From a virus, in IMG/VR virus record IMGVR_UViG_3300042197_004108, positions 1-20,593 of that record: 20,593 nt of DNA. One strand, given 5' to 3'. Below, in pieces: positions 13,401-20,593 of this stretch (position 1 is its first letter; the number at the start of each line of letters is the position of its first letter). The translations under genes and the position numbers were made by a program. The notes beneath the pieces are model-generated. The model searched no databases. It was given only the letters and a program-made list of their open reading frames with translations, and had not been told where the DNA came from.

Positions 13401-14132
13401 TTATTTGGATTGTGCTGGTAGGATGTAGTTGTAGACAGCGATGCCTGAATCCACAGTGACCTGCATGGCGCCCTCGTCTGAGATCTTGATGACCTTGTCG
13501 CCCACAAGATCCAGGATGCTGATCAACTGTGATTTAGGCCATGACCATGAGTGCTTGAGATTGCCAGTGATATCGGGTTGGAACACAAATTCGCCGGCAT
13601 GTGTGCTGTGATCACCAAAGTAAAACTTTAAGTTTCGATTTTCAGTTCGTACACGAAAATTGCTTTCTTCAGCATTGGCCTGGCTCTGCATCTTGAGTCG
13701 CTGGATACCAGCCACGGTGGGTTCAAACTCCACGTTCCAGGTCACATTTTTCATCTTGGCTGTGCGCAGCTTTTCTGCCACGATCTCTGACGTCATAAAT
13801 CTGTAGTCGTTCTTGAAGTCCCCGGTGGCATTTTCAAAGTGCAGGCCCACTGGTACATCTTCGCCGTTGCGATTCTGTTGGGTCACTGTGATACGGGCAT
13901 CTTCTTTGTATTCAGCCAAGCCCAGGATGATCTTGAGTTTGGCCAGGTTGGGCATGCCAAACGTGCCAATGAACTCGGCCACGGGCGCGTGATATCGTGC
14001 CTGGATCACCACGCTGCGATCTTCTGCCAGCCCGTCGATCACGGTTTCTTGGTCGGTACCCGTGATTTTGATCAGCTCGATGCAGCCTAGATCAAAAGTG
14101 TGTGCTACAAGGTCAAGTAAATGGTCTTTCAT
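13401..14132 (-). CDS. Sliding clamp, T4 gp45-like
   Basis: The sliding clamp is a ring (a trimer in T4) that holds the DNA polymerase on the template and, in T4, also activates late transcription. This 243-aa protein, a little longer than T4 gp45 (228 aa), has the clamp layout of repeated beta-alpha-beta units. Its end (SWSWPKSQLISILDL, then KIKISDEGAMQVT, then VDSGIAVYNYILPA) matches the C-terminal pattern of gp45-type clamps. The ATG overlaps the stop of the methyltransferase-like gene as ATGA. The clamp-loader genes that accompany gp45 in T4 are not next to it. The polymerase two genes upstream has a C-terminal clamp-binding peptide, which supports the assignment. Confidence 0.8.
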   Translation of the reverse strand: MKDHLLDLVAHTFDLGCIELIKITGTDQETVIDGLAEDRSVVIQARYHAPVAEFIGTFGMPNLAKLKIILGLAEYKEDARITVTQQNRNGEDVPVGLHFENATGDFKNDYRFMTSEIVAEKLRTAKMKNVTWNVEFEPTVAGIQRLKMQSQANAEESNFRVRTENRNLKFYFGDHSTHAGEFVFQPDITGNLKHSWSWPKSQLISILDLVGDKVIKISDEGAMQVTVDSGIAVYNYILPAQSK

Positions 14133-15274
14133 GATTGTTTCATCCTACGTTTAATTAATTTTGATAACTGCTGTGGAGTATAGTTATTTCTACAATTGTC
14201 GACAGTGTCTATATTTAGATTGACAGCAGTCATGATAAGGTTTTCTACCTCTGATGCAGTATACAACCTTGCGCTGTCATTGTCAAGGATTTTGTCTATC
14301 TGATCAGGCGATTTATTGTATACTCTGGCCAACGTCTGGCCGGCTTTCCAAGGATCAGTGAAGCCCGGCTTTGTAAGTTCTATCCAGGTGGTGCTGGCCG
14401 AAAGATGATAATGTAAATAGAAATCAAACCCCTGCTCCGTACTTGATTCTATGAACCATGACAGTGGTGAAAATGTTTGTGTGCCTTGTTCGGCGTTGAT
14501 GGCTCCGGCCCATCTGTCGCAGTCATTTATGGTACACAACAATCTACCGCCGGGTGCTAATATTTTGAAGATTGATTTCAAGTACAGTTGGATAGTGCTG
14601 GGCCTTTTGTAATTAAAAAAATTATAAACTAAACAACTGTCAAATTGTTGCGATGGAAGATTACCCAACAATAGTGCTGTATCGCCCGCGGGCAAGGTCA
14701 GGGGATCTGTGATAGTTTGGGGATAATCTCCTGGTTCTTTTATCACATATTTACGCAGTCTTCCTTGATACAGCGGCGGGAATTGCAACACACAGGCCTT
14801 CATGAGATCATCATGGGTATCAGCTAGATACAAGGGATCAAAACCAACCCAATGAGGGATCAAGTTTGCAGAGCCAGGACGTATGATAATACCAGGTTTT
14901 CTCCAATCGCCCAAAAGGCGCACACGATTCTGCACATATTCAACAGCATTTTGATCAAGATCAAGTTCTATCAATTTATCATATCCGGCCGCAAAGTTTG
15001 ATTCGCTTCTGCTGAACAAATCGGGCCAATGTGATTTAATAAGATTATCGAGTTCCCTGACTATCTGCCGTATCATGCCATGGTAAGAGTCTAGGCTGCG
15101 GTCCCAGTGCTGCCTAGTTTCTTCTAGAGTTGGGTACAGGTTGGTGTAAAATGCCGCGTTTGAAATCAATGAATAAACTGGCATCAATATATTTTCAATC
15201 AATTGTCGATCGTGGTGAGGCTGCCATACCTCATCAATGGCATTTTTCAATTTAAGTAGGTCCGCCAACTTCAT
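14129..15274 (-). CDS. Methyltransferase-like protein, degenerate SAM site
   Basis: In this 381-aa protein the stretch YLKSIFKILAPGGRLLCTIND (about residues 230-250) is typical of the motif VI region of class I methyltransferases. Upstream HWVGFDPLYLADTHDDLM may be the strand II and Asp region. FDSCLVYNFFNY just before the motif VI region fits motif IV. The glycine-rich motif I is not visible in its usual form; the corresponding place reads KPGIIIRPGSANLI. The first 130 residues are helical and have no known domain. The gene lies between polymerase and clamp, with 4-base ATGA overlaps on both sides, so it is translated with them. It may be a SAM-binding enzyme, or a fold that has lost catalysis and serves as a replication accessory. 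No family recognised. Confidence 0.6.
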   Translation of the reverse strand: MKLADLLKLKNAIDEVWQPHHDRQLIENILMPVYSLISNAAFYTNLYPTLEETRQHWDRSLDSYHGMIRQIVRELDNLIKSHWPDLFSRSESNFAAGYDKLIELDLDQNAVEYVQNRVRLLGDWRKPGIIIRPGSANLIPHWVGFDPLYLADTHDDLMKACVLQFPPLYQGRLRKYVIKEPGDYPQTITDPLTLPAGDTALLLGNLPSQQFDSCLVYNFFNYKRPSTIQLYLKSIFKILAPGGRLLCTINDCDRWAGAINAEQGTQTFSPLSWFIESSTEQGFDFYLHYHLSASTTWIELTKPGFTDPWKAGQTLARVYNKSPDQIDKILDNDSARLYTASEVENLIMTAVNLNIDTVDNCRNNYTPQQLSKLIKRRMKQS

Positions 15275-17931
15275 GAAAAGTCAAACAATGATTGAAAAGT
15301 GTTGGCTGTGTTTGTGGCTGATTCTAGGTCCCACTGCAACACACCCAAGAGATTGGTAATTTTTGAGTCAATGACGGTGGTTTCCATAAGGGCATCATCA
15401 AACGGCAACTCCTTGAACCACTGCGGTAGATGTAGTTCGTCTGTGGGATAAGCGATGCTGGTCCAGTTCAAGGGATTGTCCTTGAGCTTGCACACAATGA
15501 CTTTCATGCCATCCATGATGGTCATGCTGTAGTTGTCGCTGTTCATGCGCTTGAGTTCATTCCAGTTCATGGCCGCACGAACATGTCCTGGCATGTTGGT
15601 TTTGCCCTCGGCAGTTTCGCGCCTGGTATAGGTAGTTAGGTTATTAACTCGTTTGGGTGTGCCTTTTTCCCAGCCCGGGCGGTCGCGGAATCCAAGTTTG
15701 AAGTCACGTATTTTTTCAACTACCTGTTCTCGCAGTTCGCCCTGCAACACATTGTTCAGCACATCACTGAGAAATTCTTGAATGACTTTGGGAGTATCTG
15801 ATCTTTTGAGATCAAGCCCCATGGCCTTGACCTTGCCTGCGCGACCATTGACGTCGAGGCGCTTGCCTTCCTTGTCGATGATCATGACAGCGTAGCGTTT
15901 CTTGGTGATAAACAACCCTTTGCTGGCCACCAGCTCACGACCCCCGCGTATCACAGAGCCTAGTTCACGCGGCACATGAAAGGCCCGTTCCATGAAGCCT
16001 GGAAAACTCTGATTGACTTGTTCAGCGACTCCGTCATACAACTGTATGCAAGTTTCTGCGTTCCAAGACATACGACCCGATTCAACCTCGCTGCGCAGTG
16101 CGGGCCAAGCCGAAAAGTAGCATGAATCAGTGTCCCCATAAATGATGGCATCGCCCACATGATCGTAGCGTCCTGTGATACACTCGTTGACGTATGCGTC
16201 CATGTGTCGTGCAATAGCCCGTCCAGTCAGCGTGGTGCTTTGGCCGATGCGTTTATCAAAAAACCTACAGCCGGGATTGAGAATCGCTCCATACAGGCTG
16301 TTCAAGTTAATCTTTTTGACCAGCTGTCGTTTGTCCCAATATTCCTCTTGTTCTTTGTTGTCTGCCTGTTTTAGTTTGGCCTGCATCTCTTTTCGTTCTG
16401 CGTACCAGCGTTTCAGCAGTCCCGGAATCACGGCTTCTGTCTCAAACGTGAATATGGTTCCGTTGGCACTGAGGATCCATGGGCGATTGCTGTCAAAAAT
16501 CATGTGCCAAATTTCTGCAGCACTGTGGATGCTTTCTTCACCATTTTGCCAGTCTATAGTTATCTCAGTGCCTCGCTGCTGTTCCATGACAGCGGTGTAT
16601 TCCAGCGTGCCAAACAAGCCTTCCCAAGCCGCTGCAAAGCTGGCACCACCTGCTTGCTTTTCCGCGATGTAGCGGTCGGTCATGATGGGTCGCAGTTGAC
16701 CCACAATGGTTTCTGGTCCCATATTGAGGGCTCGGATGGTGCTGGGGTACAGACTATTGATGTCAATGCTGCCCACCCAATCATGCATGCCTTTTTTGGG
16801 AGTGGCCACATATGCACCCGCGGCCTGCGTTTCTTCGTCAGTGAGTTGCTCGCGCCGGTTGGGTACCACCATGCCACGCTCGTGCGCTTCGTTGATAATG
16901 GCCTGTTCTGTCACAGCCACAGCGCCCATGGTGGTGGGCAGCAGCACTGTGTTTTCATGCGCCAGTGTGTTGGCTAGGTCCAGGAAACGTAGTTTGCGAT
17001 CAATATTGGCCAGTAGTGTCACGTCCTGGCGGTTGTATTCTATGAATGTTTTCCAGTTCTGGTTGTAGAGCTGGTCCAATGTGCCTTCGAACGCTGTTTT
17101 GCTGCCCAGTTCTTCGTATTCACCAATGGCATCCAGGCTGTAACTGTGACGTTCCTCATAGGTGTACTTGCGGTACAGTTGCATGTAGTCTAGGTGTACG
17201 CGACCAACAAGATCAAACGTGATGTTTTCTGCACCAAATCTCTCAAAGGTGCGCTGCTTGGGCAACTGATTCCAAAGACAAAAGCGCCTCGTGTCGTCCT
17301 TGCTCAGCACTCTAGTCACGCGCTGCACCACGTAAGGTATGTCGTATCCCTCAGAGTTCCAACCACTCACAATGTCTGCGTCACCGATAAGATTTAGAAA
17401 AGTGTCCAATAACTCGCTTTCCTCGCGGAACACAAAGGTATTGGGAAATTCTCGCGCCACTTCGTGCGCTGTTTCATCACTCATGTGACGCGGTGGTACC
17501 ACCAAGGTGACCAGTTGGTCCAACCAGTCCAAGTACACTGATATGGCAGTGATTGGATTGAATGGATCTTCAGGGCGGCTAAATCCGCGTTCGGGATCAA
17601 AGTCTACTTCAATGTCAAAGAATGCTGTGTGCAGTCGCGGGGCGTCTTGACCCTTGTAGTTCTCTTCCAGGCAGCGGAATATGGGATTGATGTCTGCTTC
17701 ATACAAGGTCTTGCCCCGCTGCATGGCCAGTTCCTTGCGGAATTCTTTTTTATGGCGAGTAGAGAATCGAGCCACCGGTGATCCAAAAATCGATCGGAAC
17801 TTGCCGCGAGGATCATCATAATAGAAGATGTAGTTTGCAGGGTGTTCTTCATAGTATCGTTCACCGTTGCGTCGGCCTACTATGTGTATGCGATCTTTTT
17901 CGCGATCAAAAAGTGCATCAATGTAACTCAT
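15271..17931 (-). CDS. Family B DNA polymerase, T4 gp43-like
   Basis: This is the replicative polymerase with 3'-5' proofreading exonuclease. Exonuclease motifs are FFDIEVD (104-110; Asp106, Glu108), GWNSEGYDIPY (190-200; Asp197) and EYNRQDVT (298-305; Asp303). Polymerase motif A is SIDINSLYPS (388-397; Asp390), motif B is KKINLNSLYGAILNPG (539-554) and motif C is IIYGDTDSCYF (596-606; Asp600 and Asp602). KKRYAVMI follows. The 886 residues match T4 gp43 (898). The last residues, TFQSLFDFS, resemble the clamp-binding tail of T4-type polymerases. All catalytic residues are present and there is no intein or split. GGAG lies 7 bases before the ATG, and a good sigma-70 promoter lies 61-89 bases upstream. 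The gene starts a run continuing through the clamp. Confidence 0.97.
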   Translation of the reverse strand: MSYIDALFDREKDRIHIVGRRNGERYYEEHPANYIFYYDDPRGKFRSIFGSPVARFSTRHKKEFRKELAMQRGKTLYEADINPIFRCLEENYKGQDAPRLHTAFFDIEVDFDPERGFSRPEDPFNPITAISVYLDWLDQLVTLVVPPRHMSDETAHEVAREFPNTFVFREESELLDTFLNLIGDADIVSGWNSEGYDIPYVVQRVTRVLSKDDTRRFCLWNQLPKQRTFERFGAENITFDLVGRVHLDYMQLYRKYTYEERHSYSLDAIGEYEELGSKTAFEGTLDQLYNQNWKTFIEYNRQDVTLLANIDRKLRFLDLANTLAHENTVLLPTTMGAVAVTEQAIINEAHERGMVVPNRREQLTDEETQAAGAYVATPKKGMHDWVGSIDINSLYPSTIRALNMGPETIVGQLRPIMTDRYIAEKQAGGASFAAAWEGLFGTLEYTAVMEQQRGTEITIDWQNGEESIHSAAEIWHMIFDSNRPWILSANGTIFTFETEAVIPGLLKRWYAERKEMQAKLKQADNKEQEEYWDKRQLVKKINLNSLYGAILNPGCRFFDKRIGQSTTLTGRAIARHMDAYVNECITGRYDHVGDAIIYGDTDSCYFSAWPALRSEVESGRMSWNAETCIQLYDGVAEQVNQSFPGFMERAFHVPRELGSVIRGGRELVASKGLFITKKRYAVMIIDKEGKRLDVNGRAGKVKAMGLDLKRSDTPKVIQEFLSDVLNNVLQGELREQVVEKIRDFKLGFRDRPGWEKGTPKRVNNLTTYTRRETAEGKTNMPGHVRAAMNWNELKRMNSDNYSMTIMDGMKVIVCKLKDNPLNWTSIAYPTDELHLPQWFKELPFDDALMETTVIDSKITNLLGVLQWDLESATNTANTFQSLFDFS

Positions 17932-17991
17932 TTGTCTCCATTATGGCCGGGGTGCCTTGTTGCATGCTCGTAAGGTGCGCGACTCGGCTGT

Positions 17992-18020
17992 ATTATAGCG
18001 CGTCACCACGATGAAGTCTA
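17992..18020 (-). promoter_or_regulatory. Sigma-70 promoter for the DNA polymerase operon
   Basis: On the minus strand TAGACT (18020-18015; four of six matches to the -35 consensus) is separated by 17 bases from a perfect TATAAT (17997-17992). Transcription would begin near 17985 and leave a leader of about 54 bases ending in the GGAG site of the polymerase gene. No clear translational operator like that of T4 gene 43 is visible in the leader. Confidence 0.75.
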
Positions 18021-18046
18021 GCTCATGCTGCTAATAATTCGGTGTC

Positions 18047-18075
18047 TTGAGAAGTTTTTTCTGGCTAAATATTTT
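18047..18075 (+). promoter_or_regulatory. Promoter for the plus-strand DUF6356 gene
   Basis: TTGAGA (18047-18052; five of six) is followed by 17 bases and TATTTT (18070-18075; four of six). The start would be near 18082, which places the in-frame ATGs at 18076 and 18079 outside the message and supports translation from 18106. It faces away from the polymerase promoter. The overlapping CTAAATA also resembles the T4 late promoter core (six of eight to TATAAATA), so late expression is an alternative. Confidence 0.55.
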
Positions 18076-18105
18076 ATGATGTGGAGTCGGCAAAACTTTA
18101 CGATC

Positions 18106-18384
18106 ATGAATAGCAAAACGCCCAAAAACAATAAAAGCCATAGAGCAAGGTTATTTAATCCTGACCACTTGCATGAGGTCGAGGAGTCCTACTTCATACA
18201 TCTACAGTTTGGTATCTGGGCGGGAGCCTGGCTGATGATGACGGGCGTGGTAAGCATAGTGCATGCTGTGATACCAGTCTTTATGGCCAGAGTGCCCGAC
18301 CGCATGTTCCGTTATTTTGTAGCAAAGTCTTCGACCCGTATCAAAAGGATCGAGACCCTGCTTCGTAAGAAAAACCTCGGTTAA
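18106..18384 (+). CDS. DUF6356-like small membrane protein
   Basis: This 92-aa protein is the only plus-strand gene. NPDHLHEVEESYFIHLQFG (about 18-36) and the hydrophobic run WAGAWLMMTGVVSIVHAVIP (38-57) match the pattern of the DUF6356 family, which has a His-Leu/Glu-Ser-Tyr-Phe-His-Leu signature, one membrane helix and a HAxxP motif. Its basic tail (RIKRIETLLRKKNLG) probably faces the cytoplasm. Family function is unknown. The frame is open to 18025, but the promoter at 18047-18075 argues for the ATG at 18106. The ribosome binding site is poor. Its stop overlaps the stop of the DsbA-like gene in a convergent arrangement (18381-18384). The isolated, inverted gene with its own promoter looks like a later insertion. 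Confidence 0.75.
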   Translation: MNSKTPKNNKSHRARLFNPDHLHEVEESYFIHLQFGIWAGAWLMMTGVVSIVHAVIPVFMARVPDRMFRYFVAKSSTRIKRIETLLRKKNLG

Positions 18385-18662
18385 ACCTTGCCAATTTTGC
18401 CTGTACTCGACAATATAGTTTCCAGTAACTCTTGTTCTTGCTGAGTTTTATCAAACTCCATCTTGTGCGCGACTCGAATGGCCTTTTTCAAGATACTGGG
18501 TTTGATTTCAAGCTCTTCAGCTACGGCCTTGATTGTGTCTGACAGAGCGCCATTTAATGTTTCGACCTCGTACATGACCTTAATGCCTTCATTAATAATT
18601 TGCGTGAGCTTGGCTCGCTCTTCGGCATTGAACGTTTTGTCAGATAAATTGATGTCATTCAT
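18381..18662 (-). CDS. DsbA-like small dsDNA-binding protein
   Basis: T4 DsbA is a small double-stranded-DNA-binding protein reported to act at late promoters. This 93-aa protein has the same size and helical build. LTQIINEGIKVMYEVETLNG (about 19-38) is followed by DTIKAVAEELEIKPSILKKAIRVAHKMEF (42-70), whose second part resembles the T4 protein's ending of a helix-turn-helix type. Similar proteins are common beside replication genes in marine T4-like phages. It has its own promoter and the ribosome binding site AAGGAG 8 bases before the ATG. It should not be confused with the cellular disulfide oxidoreductase of the same name, since it has no Cys pair. Assignment is by pattern and context. 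Confidence 0.7.
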   Translation of the reverse strand: MNDINLSDKTFNAEERAKLTQIINEGIKVMYEVETLNGALSDTIKAVAEELEIKPSILKKAIRVAHKMEFDKTQQEQELLETILSSTGKIGKV

Positions 18663-18682
18663 AATTAAACTCCTTGTTGTAC

Positions 18683-18711
18683 ATTATACTGTATCTTGTG
18701 TGCTATTGCAA
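18683..18711 (-). promoter_or_regulatory. Sigma-70 promoter for the DsbA-like gene
   Basis: On the minus strand TTGCAA (18711-18706; four of six) lies 17 bases from a perfect TATAAT (18688-18683). The -35 box overlaps the last codons of the radical SAM gene. The message would begin near 18676, a leader of only about 14 bases carrying the AAGGAG site. Confidence 0.65.
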
Positions 18712-19785
18712 GCCACCAAACCGATAAACATTGTCAAAATGATTTACTTTGGCTAACTCGTTCATAGCATTTCTATATTCGGGATGCCGATGATCAAATA
18801 CATCATGATCAAAAAACCTGCCATTAAATGTTCCCCAATCTAGAATACGACTGTACTCTACTATGTCAGCGTTATGACTCATGCTCCAATTATAAAATTC
18901 TTCAATTTCTAGATAATTTGATTGTTGTGCTATCATGCGAGTGTGTACTTTGATGCCAGACGTTTGTTTCTTTTTGGCCAGCCATGACATGGCATTTACG
19001 ATTTGATGCCACTGAGCGCCGCGTCTCAATCGTTCGTAGGTATCGGGTCGGGCAGCGTCGATGGTCACAGTAACAGACTCTACCCGATCTTGCATGCGTT
19101 CAAGCCTGTGCCATCGGGAAGGCATCAAAACTCCATTGGTTTGGATCTTGAGTCGAAGATTGGGCAACTGGACCGGATCCAGATTTGAAACCAATGTCAT
19201 GAGTGTGCGACTGGCAAACAATTCTCCAGATGTACTAAGGAAAAGTCTCAGCTCTTGATCGGTGGGCTCGCTGAATAGGTTGGTAGCTATGGTGTGTGCC
19301 ACTTCATTGTCTCGCGCTGCAGTGTCATGATTTTTCTTTATAATTTCGGTACGACAGCTGGGACAACTAAGATTGCACACTATGTCACCGGCCAGTATTA
19401 TTTCCCGGGGCAGCAGGAATTGTCTGGGATCATCTATGATTTTAGACACAGCAGGAGGTATATTATCCCGTGTATTCAGCAGGTCATTGGCCATGATGCC
19501 GCATCGCTGTTCGTTACAGAACTGATATTTTCCATCTCTGATGCTGGCTCTTATTTCTTGGCTCAGTGGCTTGGATAAAATTTCAGTCAAGGATTCTTCC
19601 ATGATGTTGCCCACTACAGTGGGCATCCATTCTGCGCAGCCACACAAACGCACATTTCCTTCTAGGCCAATTTCCGCAGACACATAAGGACTAAGGCATA
19701 TTTTGCCTTGCAGTTGCTTTACTGCAAAAATTTTGGGGTCAGGCCGGAATTGACGATCTTGTATGATGGGTATCTTGCGCAGCAT
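18703..19785 (-). CDS. Radical SAM protein with N-terminal SPASM-like cysteines
   Basis: The cluster motif is CNLSCPSC (C137, C141, C144), followed by LRLKIQTNGVLMPSRWHRLE and VTVTIDAARPDTYERLRRG, hallmarks of the radical SAM fold. Before the core lies CLSPYVSAEIGLEGNVRLCG with C30, C48, C50 and later C90 and C95, like a SPASM auxiliary-cluster domain moved to the N-terminus. The 360-aa length and layout resemble those of the protein at 9708-10778, but the two sequences differ clearly. SPASM enzymes usually modify peptides, and no small precursor-peptide gene is visible beside it. The start overlaps the stop of the SAH hydrolase gene by 1 base (TGATG), so translation is coupled. Substrate unknown. 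Confidence 0.85.
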   Translation of the reverse strand: MLRKIPIIQDRQFRPDPKIFAVKQLQGKICLSPYVSAEIGLEGNVRLCGCAEWMPTVVGNIMEESLTEILSKPLSQEIRASIRDGKYQFCNEQRCGIMANDLLNTRDNIPPAVSKIIDDPRQFLLPREIILAGDIVCNLSCPSCRTEIIKKNHDTAARDNEVAHTIATNLFSEPTDQELRLFLSTSGELFASRTLMTLVSNLDPVQLPNLRLKIQTNGVLMPSRWHRLERMQDRVESVTVTIDAARPDTYERLRRGAQWHQIVNAMSWLAKKKQTSGIKVHTRMIAQQSNYLEIEEFYNWSMSHNADIVEYSRILDWGTFNGRFFDHDVFDHRHPEYRNAMNELAKVNHFDNVYRFGGLQ

Positions 19786-20593
19786 CAGTATCGATAGCTG
19801 TCGGGCTTGTAGGGCCCGTTGACATCAACATCGATGTAGGCAGCCTGATCCTGCGTCAAGCGTGTGAGTTCTGCACCTATGGCCGACAGGTGCAGTTTGG
19901 CCACGGATTCATCTATGTGCTTGGGCAGCAAATAGATCTGGCCAGGTGCGTACTGTCCCTTGTTTTGCCAGAGCTCCACCTGGGCCAGCACCTGGTTACT
20001 AAAGCTGGTGCTCATTACAAAGCTGGGATGGCCAGTGGCACAGCCCAGGTTCACAAGTCGTCCGCGTGCCAACAAGATGATTCTCTTGTCATCAGGCCAA
20101 ATCACGTGATCCACTTGAGGTTTGATTTCTTCCCACTCAAGATCGTTTAGTGAGGCAACATCAATTTCATTGTCAAAGTGACCGATGTTGCACACAATGG
20201 ATTGATGACGCATGCGATCCATGTGCTCGCGTGTAATGACATTGGTGTTACCTGTGGCGGTTACGAAAATGTCGGCTTTGTCGGCGGCATATTCCATGGT
20301 GACCACTCGATAGCCTTCCATCGCCGCCTGGAGTGCGCAGATGGGATCAATCTCTGTGACCCATACTTGTGCATTGAGCGCCCTCAATGCCGCAGCGGAT
20401 CCCTTGCCCACATCGCCATAGCCACAGACCACGGCGACTTTGCCGGCGATCATGACGTCGGTGGCGCGCTTGATGGCATCCACCAGTGACTCGCGGCAAC
20501 CGTAGAGGTTGTCGAACTTCGACTTGGTGACGGCATCGTTGACATTGATAGCAGGGAAAGGCAGGAGATTGTGGTAAACCAAGTTGTTGAGTC
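19785..20593 (-). CDS. ahcY: S-adenosylhomocysteine hydrolase, N-terminus outside window
   Basis: The enzyme splits S-adenosylhomocysteine, the inhibitory by-product of methyl transfer, to homocysteine and adenosine with bound NAD. The 269 codons present are the C-terminal part. [20 protein letters not shown] holds the catalytic Lys and Asp segment. [20 protein letters not shown] is the NAD-binding loop. [12 protein letters not shown] and [18 protein letters not shown] are hallmark sequences, and the end PYKPDSYRY is the conserved cap over NAD of the neighbouring subunit (usually PYKPDHYRY). No frameshift is visible. The frame continues past the right edge, so the TTG at 20580-20582 is an internal codon. 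It is followed by a radical SAM gene in coupled translation, and two methyltransferase-like genes are in the window. This suggests heavy SAM use during infection. Confidence 0.95.
   Translation of the reverse strand, partial: LNNLVYHNLLPFPAINVNDAVTKSKFDNLYGCRESLVDAIKRATDVMIAGKVAVVCGYGDVGKGSAAALRALNAQVWVTEIDPICALQAAMEGYRVVTMEYAADKADIFVTATGNTNVITREHMDRMRHQSIVCNIGHFDNEIDVASLNDLEWEEIKPQVDHVIWPDDKRIILLARGRLVNLGCATGHPSFVMSTSFSNQVLAQVELWQNKGQYAPGQIYLLPKHIDESVAKLHLSAIGAELTRLTQDQAAYIDVDVNGPYKPDSYRY

Noticed and set aside
13391-13507. N-terminal extension of the 93-aa gene
   Set aside because: It lies within the clamp gene in another frame and reads as Ser/Arg-rich noise; the ATG at 13390 comes right after the clamp stop.
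18025-18105. Upstream start for the DUF6356-like gene
   Set aside because: The promoter at 18047-18075 lies within this stretch, so the transcript would not include it.
1-20593. tRNA genes, CRISPR arrays, insertion sequences, strong intrinsic terminators
   Set aside because: Almost all bases are in genes. The few gaps (longest about 174 bases, at 17932-18105) show no cloverleaf, repeat-spacer pattern, transposase remnant or GC-rich hairpin followed by a T run.

Overview
This window looks like a piece of a large tailed-phage genome of the T4-like (myovirus) type. It carries a T4-type family B DNA polymerase, a gp45-like sliding clamp and a DsbA-like small DNA-binding protein. Genes are tightly packed, with stop/start overlaps of 1 to 20 bases, and 27 of the 28 genes I call lie on the minus strand. 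Many metabolic genes sit among the replication genes, as in marine and freshwater T4-like phages. The host cannot be named from the sequence. The promoters that can be read are bacterial sigma-70 type, and base composition is near balanced. No integrase, capsid, tail, tRNA, CRISPR or insertion sequence is visible.

Layout, followed in the direction of minus-strand transcription (high to low coordinates). (1) 20593-18381: the C-terminal part of S-adenosylhomocysteine hydrolase, a radical SAM protein joined to it by a 1-base overlap, then the DsbA-like gene with its own promoter. (2) 18384-18106: the only plus-strand gene, a small DUF6356-type membrane protein. Its promoter faces away from the DNA polymerase promoter. 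(3) 17931-13109: DNA polymerase, a methyltransferase-like protein, sliding clamp and a 93-aa orphan, almost all joined by overlaps. (4) 13112-8498: sulfotransferase, a tRNA-guanine-transglycosylase-fold protein (DpdA-like), a DUF465 coiled-coil protein, a second radical SAM protein and three orphans. (5) 8483-5526: a GT-B glycosyltransferase, a UDP-glucose 4-epimerase-like enzyme and GTP cyclohydrolase I. (6) 5506-4285: three very small proteins, two of them membrane proteins, and an SGNH-fold protein. (7) 4253-2128: a protein with a lysine-rich tail and an acidic segment, NAD synthetase and a Fhit-type HIT protein. (8) 2122-1: a near-consensus promoter driving QueD, a GT-A glycosyltransferase and a methyltransferase that runs off the left edge.

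The most interesting theme is guanine-derived modification of the phage DNA. FolE and QueD are the first two enzymes of the 7-deazaguanine (preQ0) route, and the transglycosylase-fold protein lacks the zinc site of tRNA enzymes, as expected if it acts on DNA. The genes packed around it (radical SAM protein, possible T-fold protein, glycosyltransferase, sugar epimerase, sulfotransferase) could elaborate such a base. This is inference from families and gene order. QueE and QueC are not in the window, and the sugar enzymes could equally serve host-surface or virion glycans.
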